Program-made: the position numbers and the translations under genes | Source: Gallionellales bacterium GWA2_54_124 | GTDB taxonomy: Bacteria; Pseudomonadota; Gammaproteobacteria; Burkholderiales; Gallionellaceae | Direction of reading: 5' to 3' | NCBI GenBank assembly: GCA_001801025.1 | Contig: MGWO01000007.1 | Span: 186,001-250,000, forward strand | DNA: 64,000 nucleotides | Notes under the pieces: model-generated | Database searches by the model: none | Told to the model about the DNA's origin: nothing | The model's input: only the letters and a program-made list of their open reading frames with translations | Shown here: piece after piece, positions 10,201 through 19,177 of the stretch | Layout of the letters: each line of letters begins with the position of its first letter | How positions within the stretch are numbered: the first letter of the stretch is position 1

Positions 10201-10674
10201 ATGCAGATGTGTCCTTGTGGTAGTGGTCTGAATTTGGAGTCGTGCTGCGGGCCGATTATTGCCGGTGCGAATGCACCGACTGCTGAGTCGCTGATGCGTT
10301 CGCGCTATTCGGCATTTGTGTTGGGTAAACTCGATCATGTCGAGCGCACCCATGCGTCGGAGATCGGCGATGATTTTAACCGTGCCGAAGCCGAACGCAC
10401 GGCCTCCGATGTCGAATGGCTCGGGCTGGAGGTCTTGGCATCCAGCGAGACGGAGGATACGGGCCTCGTTGAATTTTCCATCCGCTTTCGCCGCGATGGT
10501 CAGGAGTTTGGACAGTATGAGCGGGCAAGTTTTCGCCGCGAGCAGGGGCGCTGGTTGTATGTCAGCGGTCAGGTGGGCGCGAAACCGCCGCCGCGTCAGG
10601 TGGTTAAAATCGGTCGTAATGATCCGTGTCCCTGCGGGTCAGGAAAAAAATACAAAAAGTGCTGCGGTGCATGA
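10201..10674 (+). CDS. YchJ/UPF0225-family protein with N- and C-terminal SEC-C motifs
   Basis: 157 residues. The N-terminal CPCGSG...CCGPIIAG and signature [21 protein letters not shown] match UPF0225. A second complete SEC-C motif closes the protein ([17 protein letters not shown]), giving two metal-binding ends around an NTF2-like core. AAGGA ten bases upstream supports the ATG at 10201. Only 6 nt separate it from the downstream YkgJ-type gene, another cysteine-cluster metal protein. The function is unknown. It is longer than the paralogue at 2097-2504, which lacks the C-terminal motif. Confidence 0.87.
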   Translation: MQMCPCGSGLNLESCCGPIIAGANAPTAESLMRSRYSAFVLGKLDHVERTHASEIGDDFNRAEAERTASDVEWLGLEVLASSETEDTGLVEFSIRFRRDGQEFGQYERASFRREQGRWLYVSGQVGAKPPPRQVVKIGRNDPCPCGSGKKYKKCCGA

Positions 10675-10680
10675 TCAGTA

Positions 10681-11457
10681 ATGATGGAATCCAGATTTAG
10701 TTGCACCTCGTGCGGGAAGTGTTGTTTTGGCTGGCTGCCATTGACGCTGGAGGATGCATTAACGCACGCAGGGCGTTTTCCTTTGGCGTTTATCTGGTCG
10801 GTCGTGCCGCCCGGCACGCGAAATCACGCTCTGGCAAAGCAGTTGGGCGTCACCTTAAAGTCAGGCCGGCGCATTGCAGTTGTCATTATGCCGACTGCCT
10901 ATATCCCAAGTGCACTTCCTTGTCCTGAACTGAGCACCGAGGGCTTATGCCGGATTCATGACAGCAAGCCTAGTCGCTGCAAAACGATGCCTTTTTATCC
11001 GTACCGGGAAGAGTCGGATCAGCACGCCCTGCTGATGCCGCGTAAAGACTGGCTTTGCGATATTACGCCTGCGGCGCAGGTGGCCTATCGTGACGGGAAA
11101 ATCCTTGCACGTCAGGATTTTGAGCTGGAGCGCCGTGCACTGTTGGCGCAAAGCGATATCATGAGGCAGTATGCCGATTATATGTTCAAGTATTCGCCGT
11201 GGATGGTCGACAGCCTCAATGCGCTGGCATCGACGCCGGATGGGACACTGCTAACCAGTCTGTCGTCCTTTTTAACGGCAATCAAGCATTTAGATTCCAG
11301 AAGTATTGCGGCACAGCAACTGCCGGTTTTTATGGCATTTGCGGACAAGACTAAGGGGACGCCTGAGCTTGCCGAATATCATAAGCACTACACGGGTTGG
11401 GCCAAGGAAATGAACTATCTGGCAAACCGCGCTATGGCCCGTGCGGAATCGGCTTGA
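10681..11457 (+). CDS. YkgJ family cysteine-cluster (putative metal-binding) protein
   Basis: 258 residues. The N-terminal cluster [17 protein letters not shown], together with [20 protein letters not shown], is the CxxCxxCC...C...C pattern of the YkgJ/FliB zinc- or iron-chelating family (PF03692). The C-terminal half is alpha-rich and has no recognised motif. Two ATG codons lie in tandem at 10681 and 10684, and neither has a strong Shine-Dalgarno, so translation may be coupled to the gene upstream. The biochemical role is unknown. Confidence 0.8.
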   Translation: MMESRFSCTSCGKCCFGWLPLTLEDALTHAGRFPLAFIWSVVPPGTRNHALAKQLGVTLKSGRRIAVVIMPTAYIPSALPCPELSTEGLCRIHDSKPSRCKTMPFYPYREESDQHALLMPRKDWLCDITPAAQVAYRDGKILARQDFELERRALLAQSDIMRQYADYMFKYSPWMVDSLNALASTPDGTLLTSLSSFLTAIKHLDSRSIAAQQLPVFMAFADKTKGTPELAEYHKHYTGWAKEMNYLANRAMARAESA

Positions 11458-11514
11458 GTCAAAATGGTTCTGTGTGATTTGTAGTGGGTAACAGAATTCA
11501 TATTTTAAAAATTT

Positions 11515-11773
11515 GCCGGTGGCAGACCTGCGGCTGGTTACTTTGGCTGCGTCCTTTGTTTACTTTTGATGCGCCCAAACTGCGTTTTCTTTTACCAAGT
11601 CAAATCCAAGACAACGAAGTTGCAGTGAGGTATTGCTAAGCAATACCGAAACTAAAAGGCGACCCCGGTTTGCCGCGTCGGCCTATGGCCGACGTACCCT
11701 TGATAGCCTGCAAACAACGGGGCTGCGGAACTCGCACGATCCGCAAGCGGCCACGTGCTCAAACAGTCCTCGC
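11515..11773 (-). repeat. Non-coding repeat element, copy A (minus orientation), in a 461-bp gap between convergent genes
   Basis: The gap 11458-11918 holds no credible gene. Read on the minus strand from 11773, it has four blocks also found in the same order in the element at 14193-14402: GCGAGGACTGT-TGAGC (11773-11757), GCGAGTTCCGCAGCC (11735-11721), GCGGCAAACCGG (11676-11665) and TCTGCCACCGGC (11526-11515). Copy A also holds two perfect palindromes, GGTATTGC-TAA-GCAATACC (11629-11647) and CGTCGGCC-TAT-GGCCGACG (11676-11694). Similar GC-rich elements are common in proteobacterial intergenic DNA and are often mis-called as short proteins. Confidence 0.65.
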
Positions 11774-11918
11774 CCAAAAGCACCGTTTTTGCCGGCTCTC
11801 TTCGGCGGCGCGCAGGGGCTGCTGGCGGCACGGAACGTGTTATCTCATCGCAATATTCCCGTTGCGGTTTTCGAACTACCCACTGAATATCATATAGAGC
11901 CGTCAAAATCCAGATAGG

Positions 11919-13352
11919 TTATTTTTTGGCTCTCGCATCCATCATCTCATGCAGTTCGCGTAAATCGGTTTCGATGGTTGAGAGCTGATAAAAACTGCCG
12001 CCTACCTGTTTTGCCAGCTCCAGTTGCTCGATTGCACCCATGATGTTTCCTTGCCAGGCGTAGCTGTAGGCCAGCGCCTGATGCTGTTCAAAAGGCCGGT
12101 TCATTTGATGGTAGCTGCGCGCCTGTAAATTGTAGAGGATGGTATCGCTAGGGTGGCGTGCGATTTGTTCAATCAGCAATTTAGCAGCGATTTCCGGCTG
12201 CTCGTTTTGCAGCAGCAACTCGCTGTAGTCGTAAATCAGTGCGCGATGCTGCGGAAATCTTTGTACCGCCATACGATAAAAATTCAGCGTGTCGGGCGAT
12301 TTTGTTGCGCGTTTTACCTGACCTGTGAGCATTTCGAGCATCGCGTTGTTTTGTGCCGCTGGCATTCTTTTAACCTGTGCTTGCAAGGTGGTCAGTTCTT
12401 CGCTTGCGCGCTCCGTTTCACCGGCGCGTAATAGTGCGCTGATCAGGCCGTATCGTTGCGCAATCGGGTTGCCGCGCTTGTGTGTCGTCAGTGCATCTTC
12501 AAAATAGATGAGCGCATCGGCATACGTTTTTTGTGCGCCGATGAGTTTAGTACGCACCAGATGAAAGTCCAGGCTGTCAGGCATTAAGCGATAAGGCTGT
12601 TTGCTTACCCGGTTTTCGATGTCGGCTATCCGGTCGCTGGTAACAGGATGGGTACGCAGATAGTTAGGAGCATTCCCTTCCATCAGCCGGGTCGCGCGTT
12701 GCAGGCGCTCGAGAAACTCCGGCATGGCGTGGGTATTGAAATCCGCTTTTTGCAATATCTCAAAACCGACACGGTCTGCCTCCTGCTCGTGGATGCGGGT
12801 AAAGTCGAGTTGTTTTTGCACTGCGCGCGCTTGTACACCGGCAATCGCTGCTTGCGAGGTCTGACTGTTGTTGCGTGCGGCAAGAATTGCAATGGCAATG
12901 GCGGCCATCGAGGCGAGCGAGTCACCCTGTTGAGCCGCCAACATGCGCGCCAGATGGTGCTGGGTCACGTGGGCAATTTCATGGCCCAGTACCGAAGCCA
13001 GCTCAGATTCACTTTGTGTGGTGAGCAGCAATCCTGCGTTGACGCCGATAAATCCGCCGGGCATGGCGAAGGCATTCACGCTGTAATCGTTTAGCGCAAA
13101 AAATTCAAAATCGAGAGAGGGTTCGCTGCTGAACTGAACGAGTTTATAGCCTAACTGATTGAGATAATCGCTGATTTCCGCATCGTTCAGATATTGTTTG
13201 CTGGCGCGAATCTGCATCATGCTCTGCTGGCCGACCTGACGTTCCTGAATCGGATTGAGCACGGTTTGCGAAATATCGCCCAACTCGGGTAGACCGTCAG
13301 CGACGGTGCAGAGGGGTAGGCATAACAAGAGTGTCAGCGTCAGTTTTTTCAT
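11919..13352 (-). CDS. bepA: Periplasmic M48 family zinc metalloprotease with TPR region (BepA/YfgC-like)
   Basis: 477 residues. An N-terminal signal peptide (MKKLTLTLLLCLPLCTVADG) is followed by the M48 domain, with HEIAH at 124-128 and the third zinc ligand in HEQEADRVG (Glu191). The C-terminal half (about 240-470) reads as tetratricopeptide repeats (YFEDALTTHKRGNPIAQRYG, HPSDTILYNLQARSYHQM). BepA degrades or helps assemble outer-membrane proteins such as LptD and works with the BAM complex. The fold and layout fit BepA well, but the orthology is inferred. It is divergent from the rhodanese gene and convergent with the YkgJ-type gene across repeat copy A. Confidence 0.87.
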   Translation of the reverse strand: MKKLTLTLLLCLPLCTVADGLPELGDISQTVLNPIQERQVGQQSMMQIRASKQYLNDAEISDYLNQLGYKLVQFSSEPSLDFEFFALNDYSVNAFAMPGGFIGVNAGLLLTTQSESELASVLGHEIAHVTQHHLARMLAAQQGDSLASMAAIAIAILAARNNSQTSQAAIAGVQARAVQKQLDFTRIHEQEADRVGFEILQKADFNTHAMPEFLERLQRATRLMEGNAPNYLRTHPVTSDRIADIENRVSKQPYRLMPDSLDFHLVRTKLIGAQKTYADALIYFEDALTTHKRGNPIAQRYGLISALLRAGETERASEELTTLQAQVKRMPAAQNNAMLEMLTGQVKRATKSPDTLNFYRMAVQRFPQHRALIYDYSELLLQNEQPEIAAKLLIEQIARHPSDTILYNLQARSYHQMNRPFEQHQALAYSYAWQGNIMGAIEQLELAKQVGGSFYQLSTIETDLRELHEMMDARAKK

Positions 13353-13527
13353 AGCCGGTATCTTATCAGGATAGCTGAATGTGGATCGGGGATTGAGTAA
13401 AATTCGGGAGAAGTTATTTCTATCTGGTCTCGTTACCAGATTCCGGACTGTTATGGCTATTGCTGGACTTTACTGCAAAAATTGCGCAAAATCCGCGCCC
13501 GGACAAATGTACCTAAGGATGATAGAC

Positions 13528-13842
13528 GTGGCTGATTTTAAAAATATAACCGTTGCCGAATTGGTGTTGATGTTGCAGCAGGGCGGGCTGAAACTGATCG
13601 ATGTGCGCACGGATGCCGAAGTGGCACGCGGCAAAATTCCTCAGGGCGATGTGCTGCCCTTGCACTTACTGCCCTTGCGTATGAGCGAGCTCGATAAGTC
13701 GGCGACCACAGTGTTTTATTGTCAGATGGGCGGGCGCTCAGCTCAGGCTGCTGCGTTCGCTGTTGGTAACGGTTTTGCCGATGTATATAACCTGCAAGGC
13801 GGCATCACAGCATGGGCGCATGCAGGTCAGCCTCTCGCATGA
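13528..13842 (+). CDS. Single-domain rhodanese-like sulfurtransferase
   Basis: Using the GTG at 13528, which has AAGG eight bases upstream, gives 104 residues beginning MADFKNITVAELVLML. The frame is open to 13381, but the extra N-terminus is unlike rhodaneses. The domain has LIDVRTDAEVARGKIPQG and the active-site loop FYCQMGGRSAQAA (Cys65), and ends in GGITAWAHAG. It may pass persulfide sulfur to the TusA-like protein encoded next, whose start overlaps its stop (ATGA). No signal peptide is evident, so it should be cytoplasmic. Confidence 0.85.
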   Translation: MADFKNITVAELVLMLQQGGLKLIDVRTDAEVARGKIPQGDVLPLHLLPLRMSELDKSATTVFYCQMGGRSAQAAAFAVGNGFADVYNLQGGITAWAHAGQPLA

Positions 13843-14069
13843 CGATGTTTGATGTTGAGCTGGACGCGCGCTGCTTAGTCTGTCCGCTGCCGATATTGCG
13901 CACCAAAAAATCCCTGTCTGCAATGAGCAGCGGGCAAGTATTAAGAATACTCGCGACCGACAAGGAGACGCCGAAAGATTTTGAAGTGTTCTGCCGGCAG
14001 ACCGGAAACGAGTTGTTGAGCTCGGAAGAAAAGGACGGCGAATATACTTTTTACATTCGCCGTCGTTAA
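13839..14069 (+). CDS. TusA/SirA-family sulfur carrier protein
   Basis: 76 residues beginning MTMFDVELDARCLVCPLPILRTKKSL. The CPxP motif that carries sulfur as a persulfide is present (Cys15), and Cys12 precedes it. GQVLRILATDKETPKDFEVFC and the closing EYTFYIRRR are typical of the family. TusA proteins relay sulfur for tRNA thiolation, molybdenum-cofactor synthesis or sulfur oxidation; which applies here is not evident. Coupling to a rhodanese gene (ATGA overlap) supports a sulfur relay. Confidence 0.88.
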   Translation: MTMFDVELDARCLVCPLPILRTKKSLSAMSSGQVLRILATDKETPKDFEVFCRQTGNELLSSEEKDGEYTFYIRRR

Positions 14070-14192
14070 TCACTTAGGGACGTTACGCACTTGAAAAAAC
14101 AGTTGTGCGCAGTCATTTGCTGTGGTGCTTATTGCGTTCCGCCACATTCCTCTGAGCGCCGCCGAGTAGTGCAGTCGGGTCAGGGGATGTCG

Positions 14193-14402
14193 GCGAGGAC
14201 TGTCTGAGCGCAGCGAGTTCCGCAGCCGCCTGACTTGACGAGCAATACAGGGAACGCCGAAGGCGCGGCAAACCGGCGGCGATCTCTTTTCATGCAACAA
14301 CTTGGGGCGCAGCCCCTTAGTTGTGCGGGGGCACCCCTTGCGGGCGCGCTTACCTTTCTGGCCAAGATCAGAAAGGTAAGCAGCTGCCGGTCTGCCACCG
14401 GC
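14193..14402 (+). repeat. Non-coding repeat element, copy B (plus orientation), in a 406-bp gap between convergent genes
   Basis: The gap 14070-14475 has no credible gene. Four blocks shared with copy A occur in the same order: 14193-14209, 14213-14227, 14265-14276 and 14391-14402. Between the third and fourth lie further small inverted repeats, GGGGCGCAGCCCC near 14305 and CTTTCTGGCC...GATCAGAAAG near 14354-14375. Both copies sit between the 3' ends of convergent genes, and they face opposite ways. Open frames through this GC-rich stretch show no family resemblance and are not called as genes. Confidence 0.65.
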
Positions 14403-14475
14403 GGTTTTTCACTGCAAAGACCAACTTTCTGTGAACAACTCCATCTGCGTGATGATGGTGCGTAACATCAGTTAC

Positions 14476-15171
14476 TTAGGGACCTACGGTAACTTTTTGA
14501 ACCGGGCTAAAATCACCATTCGGCTCACTTTTATCCCACCAGCGCAGGCGGTATTCGCGAATTTCCGGTACATTCGGTTGTGATAAGGGGCGCTCGTCGT
14601 ACCAGGGTTTCACCGTCGTCACACCTAAAAACTCCCAGTTGCCGTCATTGCGGCGGCCTTCTATCCAAATGCCGTCATGTCCGTGTTTTTTAAACATGAG
14701 CTTGACGCGATCTCCATTGCTGCCTCTGTCTTGCGAAAAAACAAATTCGACAAGCAGATGAGCCGTGCCATTTTTGCTGCTGATGATGCCCAGATCCTGG
14801 CCTATTGATTCGCTATAAGCGCTGCTGAGTTTGATGAGTTGAGTAAAGTTAGCGAGGCGCCTGAGCACGCCGGGCAGTCGTACGGCCGGCAGTTGACTAA
14901 AAACAGGTGCTACCGGAAGAGGGCATGGTTCAGTGCCTGAGCCGTTTGCAATCAGGCCTTTGTAGGCCGTCGATTCAAGAGAATAATGCTGTATCGCAGG
15001 ATGTTGATGTTGTAATACCCACAAGTAAAACTGAACATCGGAAATAATGCCGGAGACCTGATCGGCCGGTAGCTTCAGCGTGCTGCTGTGTGAGGGTAAT
15101 TTGTTGATAAAATTGCTAAGCCATTTTATTTCTCCAGCCTCGCTGGTTGGATAGTAGGGTTGGTGTGACAT
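14476..15171 (-). CDS. Hypothetical protein, 231 residues
   Basis: I do not recognise the family. AAAGGAGACGGTC ahead of the ATG at 15171 supports this start rather than the upstream one at 15213. There is no signal peptide or membrane segment. The N-terminal half is probably helical (AGEIKWLSNFINKLPSHS, DVQFYLWVLQHQHPAIQHY). The C-terminal half has short beta-like stretches rich in aromatics and charge (VKLMFKKHGHDGIWIEGRR, WEFLGVTTVKPWYDERP) and ends EYRLRWWDKSEPNGDFS. The gene stands alone between repeat copy B and a long AT-rich non-coding stretch, which suggests an accessory gene. Confidence 0.6.
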   Translation of the reverse strand: MSHQPYYPTSEAGEIKWLSNFINKLPSHSSTLKLPADQVSGIISDVQFYLWVLQHQHPAIQHYSLESTAYKGLIANGSGTEPCPLPVAPVFSQLPAVRLPGVLRRLANFTQLIKLSSAYSESIGQDLGIISSKNGTAHLLVEFVFSQDRGSNGDRVKLMFKKHGHDGIWIEGRRNDGNWEFLGVTTVKPWYDERPLSQPNVPEIREYRLRWWDKSEPNGDFSPVQKVTVGP

Positions 15172-15885
15172 GACCGTCTCCTTTTTGTTGTTGAGGACTG
15201 CACGGTAGAACAAAAAAATAGGCCTGGGGAGTATAAAAATTTTACACTTGCACGATATTTTTTTTGATGATAGGGATGCGAGGCGAATTCGTCAGAGATC
15301 CGGTGGCAAACCACCGCGATAAAAATGCCTTTGTCAGATCATTTTTGGCCTGCGTTCGTAAGGAATATGCAGGTAGCGCAACGCTGTTGGTGGGTGCTTT
15401 TCATTTTTTGCCTTAGTTTATATACGCTGCGCCTTTATTCGTGTTCTCTGTACCTCAGCGCTTATGGGCTATGCCTCGATTTTGAGGTTATGCACGTCAG
15501 TTTTTATTCCATACAAGGCACAGAGTCGGAAAGATGAGGCTCGCAGCAGATAAAGCCGGGCACAGAGGAACTGCGCTCGGGCAAAACGCAAGTGAATTTA
15601 GGCATAAAACAATTATTACCCGTTGCGACGAACCTCACGCGAGGCCAAACAAGGCTGATGGCCTGATTATTAAATTCCAATGCCCCGGTATCGCTTTAGT
15701 CTATCGCACAACCAGACTGCTGCCTTAGGTGAATTCTACCCGCCAACGGTTCTGTACTATAAAAACCGGGCGGCTAAATTCTGCGCTGTGACAGTCTGCA
15801 GAGGGCCCATTCTGACGTATCACGACGGTCGTATTTTTTGCAGTGAATTTTACGCTTGGGTCAATATCAATTTGTTCTTGAAGGG
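15172..15885. other. Long intergenic stretch upstream of the 231-residue hypothetical gene
   Basis: About 700 bp with no convincing gene on either strand. The short frames present have random-looking composition. The part near 15230-15275 is very AT-rich (AAAATTTTTACACT..., ATATTTTTTTT) and probably holds the promoter of the minus-strand hypothetical gene. A perfect hairpin CGGTGG-CAAA-CCACCG lies at 15301-15316. I compared this region with common riboswitch cores and saw no match. Confidence 0.4.
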
Positions 15886-15917
15886 CAGGCGGCGAAGCAA
15901 ATTCGCCGCCTGTTTTC
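15886..15917. terminator. Hairpin immediately downstream of valS
   Basis: The stem CAGGCGGCGAA / TTCGCCGCCTG (15886-15896 and 15902-15912) has 11 bp and a 5-nt loop. On the plus strand it is followed by TTTTC. On the minus strand, the side on which valS is transcribed, only a weak pyrimidine tract follows (CCCTTC). It lies right after the valS stop, so it probably ends or stabilises that transcript. Confidence 0.6.
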
Positions 15918-15919
15918 AG

Positions 15920-18727
15920 TTAACCCAGCTTGGCGCGTTGTGCGTGCAGTTGCACCAGTGTTGCGCCAAAGTCATTCATGCGTTTTTTCTCCTGCTCAAC
16001 AACGGCAGCGGGGGCGCGTGCGACGAAACTCTCATTGCCTAGTTTGGCTTCCGTTTTGGCAACTTCATTGGTCAAGCGGGCGATTTCCTTGTCCAGTCGC
16101 TCGCGTTCGGCCGCCACGTCGATTTCGACTTTGAGCATCAGTTTATAGCTGCCGACGATCGCAATGGCCGCATCGCCTTCTGGCAATTCTGCTGCGATCT
16201 GCACCTCGCTGAGTTTTCCTAAGCTACAGATGTAAGGGGCCAGCACGGCGAGCGTGGCGGCATCTCCGGTTGCGATTAACGGTACGCGTGCGGCAGGCGA
16301 CAAATTCATCTCGCTGCGCAAGCGTCGGCAGGCATTGACCATTTCCTGCAACAGCGTGATTTGCGCGATGGCATCGTTGTCTATCCGGGCTAAATCAGCC
16401 TTAGGATAGCTTTGCAGCATGATGCTCCCGCCGCTCATTCCTGCCATAGGTGCGACGGATTGCCACAACTCTTCGGTGATGAACGGGATAATCGGGTGCG
16501 CCATACGCAGAATGGTTTCGAGCACACGCACCAGATTCCGGCGTGTTGCGCGTTGCTGCGCCTCGTTGCCGTTGGCAATTTGCACCTTCGCCAGCTCCAC
16601 ATACCAGTCGCAATAGGTATTCCATACCAGTTCATACACGCAGCGGGCGGCCATGTCGAAACGATAAGCGGCAAAATGCTGCGCCATTTCGGCTTCAGCC
16701 TGTTGCAAGAGGCTGATCATCCACTGATCCGCTGCGGAATACTCAAGCGGCAATGACTCGTCCAGCCCGACGTCATGCCCTTCGCAGTTCATCAGCACGA
16801 AGCGCGTGGCATTCCACAGTTTGTTACAGAAGTTGCGATAGCCTTCGCAGCGCTGCATGTCGAATTTGATGTCACGCCCGGGTGAGGCGAGCGATGCGAA
16901 TGTAAAACGCAGTGCATCGGTGCCGAACGCCGGAATGCCATTCGGGAATTCCTTTTTGGTGCGTTTCTCGATTTGCTCCGCCTGCTTGGGGTTCATCAGG
17001 CCGGTGGTGCGTTTCTTGATCAGATCTTCCAGCGCAATGCCGTCGATCAGGTCGATCGGGTCGAGCACGTTGCCCTTGGATTTGGACATTTTCTGCCCTT
17101 CCGAGTCGCGGATCAGACCGTGCACGTACACGTCCTTGAACGGGATGCGGCCGGTGATGTGTTTTGTCATCATCACCATGCGAGCTACCCAGAAGAAGAT
17201 GATGTCAAAGCCGGTTACCAGCACGGTGGAGGGCAGGTAGCGCTTGACGAATTCATTCTGGGCATCGAACGGTTGTCCTTCGACCCAGTCCAGCGTCGAG
17301 AACGGCCACAGCGCGGAGGAGAACCAGGTATCCAGCACATCGTTGTCACGGTCGAGTTGTCCTGCGTAGCCGGCTTTGTCGGCCAGCTCGCGCGCTTCCG
17401 CTTCAGTGCGGGCGACGAACACTTCGCCGTTGACACCGTACCAGGCCGGAATCTGATGTCCCCACCACAACTGGCGCGAAATGCACCAGTCCTGAATGTT
17501 GTTCAGCCACTGGTTGTAGGTGTTCACCCAGTTTTCCGGATGGAACTTGATTTCGCCCGAGGAGACGCATTCGAGCGCCTGTTCGGTGATGCTTTTCCCT
17601 TCCGGGCCCGCCTTGCTCATCGCGACGAACCACTGATCGGTGAGCATGGGCTCAATCACCACGCCGGTACGATCGCCTCTTGGGACTTTGAGTTTGTGTT
17701 TCTCGGCTTTGTCGAACACGCCGGCCGCTTCCAAATCAGCACAGATGCGCTTGCGCGCGTCGAAGCGGTCGAGGCCGCGATAGGCCTGTGGCGCCTCGTC
17801 GTTGATTTTGGCATCCAGCGTCAGGATGCAGATCGGTGCGAGCTTGTGGCGAAGTCCTACCGCATAGTCGTTAAAGTCGTGCGCCGGCGTGACTTTCACG
17901 CAACCGGTGCCGAATTCACGGTCCACATAGTCGTCCGCAATGACCGGAATCAGCCGGTCGCACAAAGGCAGACGCACCATCTTGCCGATCAGATGCTGAT
18001 AACGTTCATCTTCCGGATGGATCATCACTGCGACGTCGCCCAACAGCGTTTCGGGGCGAGTGGTGGCGACTGTCAGATGCGTCAGTCCGTGCAGGGTATC
18101 CACTTCTGCCAGCGGGTAACGGATATGGTACATGAAACCGTCTTCTTCTTCCTGCACGACTTCCAGATCCGATACCGCGGTGTGCAGCTTCGGGTCCCAG
18201 TTCACCAGGCGTTTGCCGCGATAGATCAGGCCTTCGTTGAACAGGCGCACAAAAGTTTCGGTGACCGACTGCGACAGTCCCTCATCCATGGTGAAGCGCT
18301 CGCGTGACCAGTCAGGCGAGGTGCCCAGACGGCGCATTTGGCGGGTGATGGTGTCGCCCGAGAATTTTTTCCACTCCCATACTTTTTCGATGAATGCTTC
18401 GCGTCCCAGATCATGCCGCGATATGCCCTGCGCATCAAGCTGGCGTTCCACGACGATTTGCGTCGCGATACCCGCATGATCGGTGCCCGGTTGCCAGAGG
18501 GTGTTGTCGCCGCGCATCCGGTGATAGCGGGTCAATGTATCCATCAAGGTCTGGTTGAAACCGTGACCCATGTGCAGCGTGCCTGTCACATTGGGCGGCG
18601 GCAGCTGGATGCAGAAGGATTCTTTTTTGGCAGGATCTGTGCCCGCGTTGAAATAGCCTGATTCCTCCCATTTGGGATACCAGCGCGCTTCGATTTCTTT
18701 GGGTTCAAAACTTTTGGTCAATTCCAT
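15920..18727 (-). CDS. valS: Valyl-tRNA synthetase
   Basis: 935 residues, a normal length for bacterial ValRS. The class I signatures are [18 protein letters not shown] (HIGH at about 52-55) and [12 protein letters not shown] (near 545). The editing domain ([29 protein letters not shown]) lies between them. The tRNA-binding anticodon domain and a C-terminal coiled-coil arm ([23 protein letters not shown]) are intact. It charges tRNA-Val and hydrolyses mischarged Thr-tRNA. It is the last gene of a minus-strand unit with pepA, holC and a small hypothetical gene, a common order in betaproteobacteria. Confidence 0.98.
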   Translation of the reverse strand: MELTKSFEPKEIEARWYPKWEESGYFNAGTDPAKKESFCIQLPPPNVTGTLHMGHGFNQTLMDTLTRYHRMRGDNTLWQPGTDHAGIATQIVVERQLDAQGISRHDLGREAFIEKVWEWKKFSGDTITRQMRRLGTSPDWSRERFTMDEGLSQSVTETFVRLFNEGLIYRGKRLVNWDPKLHTAVSDLEVVQEEEDGFMYHIRYPLAEVDTLHGLTHLTVATTRPETLLGDVAVMIHPEDERYQHLIGKMVRLPLCDRLIPVIADDYVDREFGTGCVKVTPAHDFNDYAVGLRHKLAPICILTLDAKINDEAPQAYRGLDRFDARKRICADLEAAGVFDKAEKHKLKVPRGDRTGVVIEPMLTDQWFVAMSKAGPEGKSITEQALECVSSGEIKFHPENWVNTYNQWLNNIQDWCISRQLWWGHQIPAWYGVNGEVFVARTEAEARELADKAGYAGQLDRDNDVLDTWFSSALWPFSTLDWVEGQPFDAQNEFVKRYLPSTVLVTGFDIIFFWVARMVMMTKHITGRIPFKDVYVHGLIRDSEGQKMSKSKGNVLDPIDLIDGIALEDLIKKRTTGLMNPKQAEQIEKRTKKEFPNGIPAFGTDALRFTFASLASPGRDIKFDMQRCEGYRNFCNKLWNATRFVLMNCEGHDVGLDESLPLEYSAADQWMISLLQQAEAEMAQHFAAYRFDMAARCVYELVWNTYCDWYVELAKVQIANGNEAQQRATRRNLVRVLETILRMAHPIIPFITEELWQSVAPMAGMSGGSIMLQSYPKADLARIDNDAIAQITLLQEMVNACRRLRSEMNLSPAARVPLIATGDAATLAVLAPYICSLGKLSEVQIAAELPEGDAAIAIVGSYKLMLKVEIDVAAERERLDKEIARLTNEVAKTEAKLGNESFVARAPAAVVEQEKKRMNDFGATLVQLHAQRAKLG

Positions 18728-18785
18728 GGCAATACCTTGATGGCTGGATTACAGCTTTTATGAAGGGCGGGATTATACAGGCAGT

Positions 18786-18834
18786 AGCAAGTGGTGAGTT
18801 GTAAGTAAAACCCGGTACACACTTCACACTTGCT
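18786..18834. repeat. Imperfect inverted repeat between valS and the upstream hypothetical gene
   Basis: AGCAAGTG (18786-18793) pairs with CACTTGCT (18827-18834), and the inner flanks GTGAGT / ACTTCA extend the stem imperfectly. The repeat touches the stop codon of the hypothetical gene and lies in the 105-bp gap before valS. It could be a weak terminator or an mRNA processing hairpin within the pepA-holC-valS unit. No T-run follows it. Confidence 0.4.
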
Positions 18835-19177
18835 ATTTGCTGCTTTCATCCGGTTTTGACAGTGCTTCGCGCAGCAGTTTTGGCAGTTCTGCCTTAAATT
18901 CGCTGACGGCCAGATCAACGGCCAGTCGTTGCAGCTCTTCCAGGCGGCTGTTGAGTTTGCCTGCAAACACGGTTTCTAAGTGCGTTTCGAGTTGCAGCAG
19001 TAGGTGTGACATCTCCTCTGCATTCAGTGATCGTGGCGGGGCCGGTTTTTCCTGCACCAGATCAGGTTTCGGATCCTCACCGGGGTCTACGATGATCTCA
19101 AACAGGATAGGCAGGTCATCGGATGAGGTATCCGCCACCTCGGTCAGCAGCGGAAGTTCCAGATCGGTGTCGGTCAT
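18833..19177 (-). CDS. Small hypothetical protein between holC and valS
   Basis: 114 residues. The N-terminal half is acidic and proline-rich (DPGEDPKPDLVQEKPAPP), probably disordered. The C-terminal half is amphipathic helix (EEMSHLLLQLETHLETVFAG, LEELQRLAVDLAVSEFKAEL). There is no signal peptide or membrane segment. The start overlaps the holC stop by 4 nt (ATGA on the minus strand). Its fixed place between the Pol III chi subunit gene and valS suggests a conserved gene, but no function can be given. I recognise no catalytic motif. Confidence 0.7.
   Translation of the reverse strand: MTDTDLELPLLTEVADTSSDDLPILFEIIVDPGEDPKPDLVQEKPAPPRSLNAEEMSHLLLQLETHLETVFAGKLNSRLEELQRLAVDLAVSEFKAELPKLLREALSKPDESSK

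Noticed and set aside
11633-11917. Short open frames in the gap after the YkgJ-type gene
   Set aside because: They run through the palindrome-rich repeat element and look like the spurious short proteins often called from such elements.
15290-15420. Possible riboswitch (c-di-GMP-like pieces such as AGGTAGCG and AAACCACCG)
   Set aside because: The pieces are not in the right order or spacing, no paired core could be drawn, and no downstream gene lies on that strand.
15325-15728. Two frames of 64-70 codons in the gap beside valS
   Set aside because: No ribosome-binding site or family resemblance, and random-looking composition.
16973-18307. 444-codon open frame on the plus strand opposite valS
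   Set aside because: It is fully antisense to valS, which has all its catalytic motifs. The translated sequence is rich in His, Gln and Arg, as expected of a shadow frame in GC-rich DNA.
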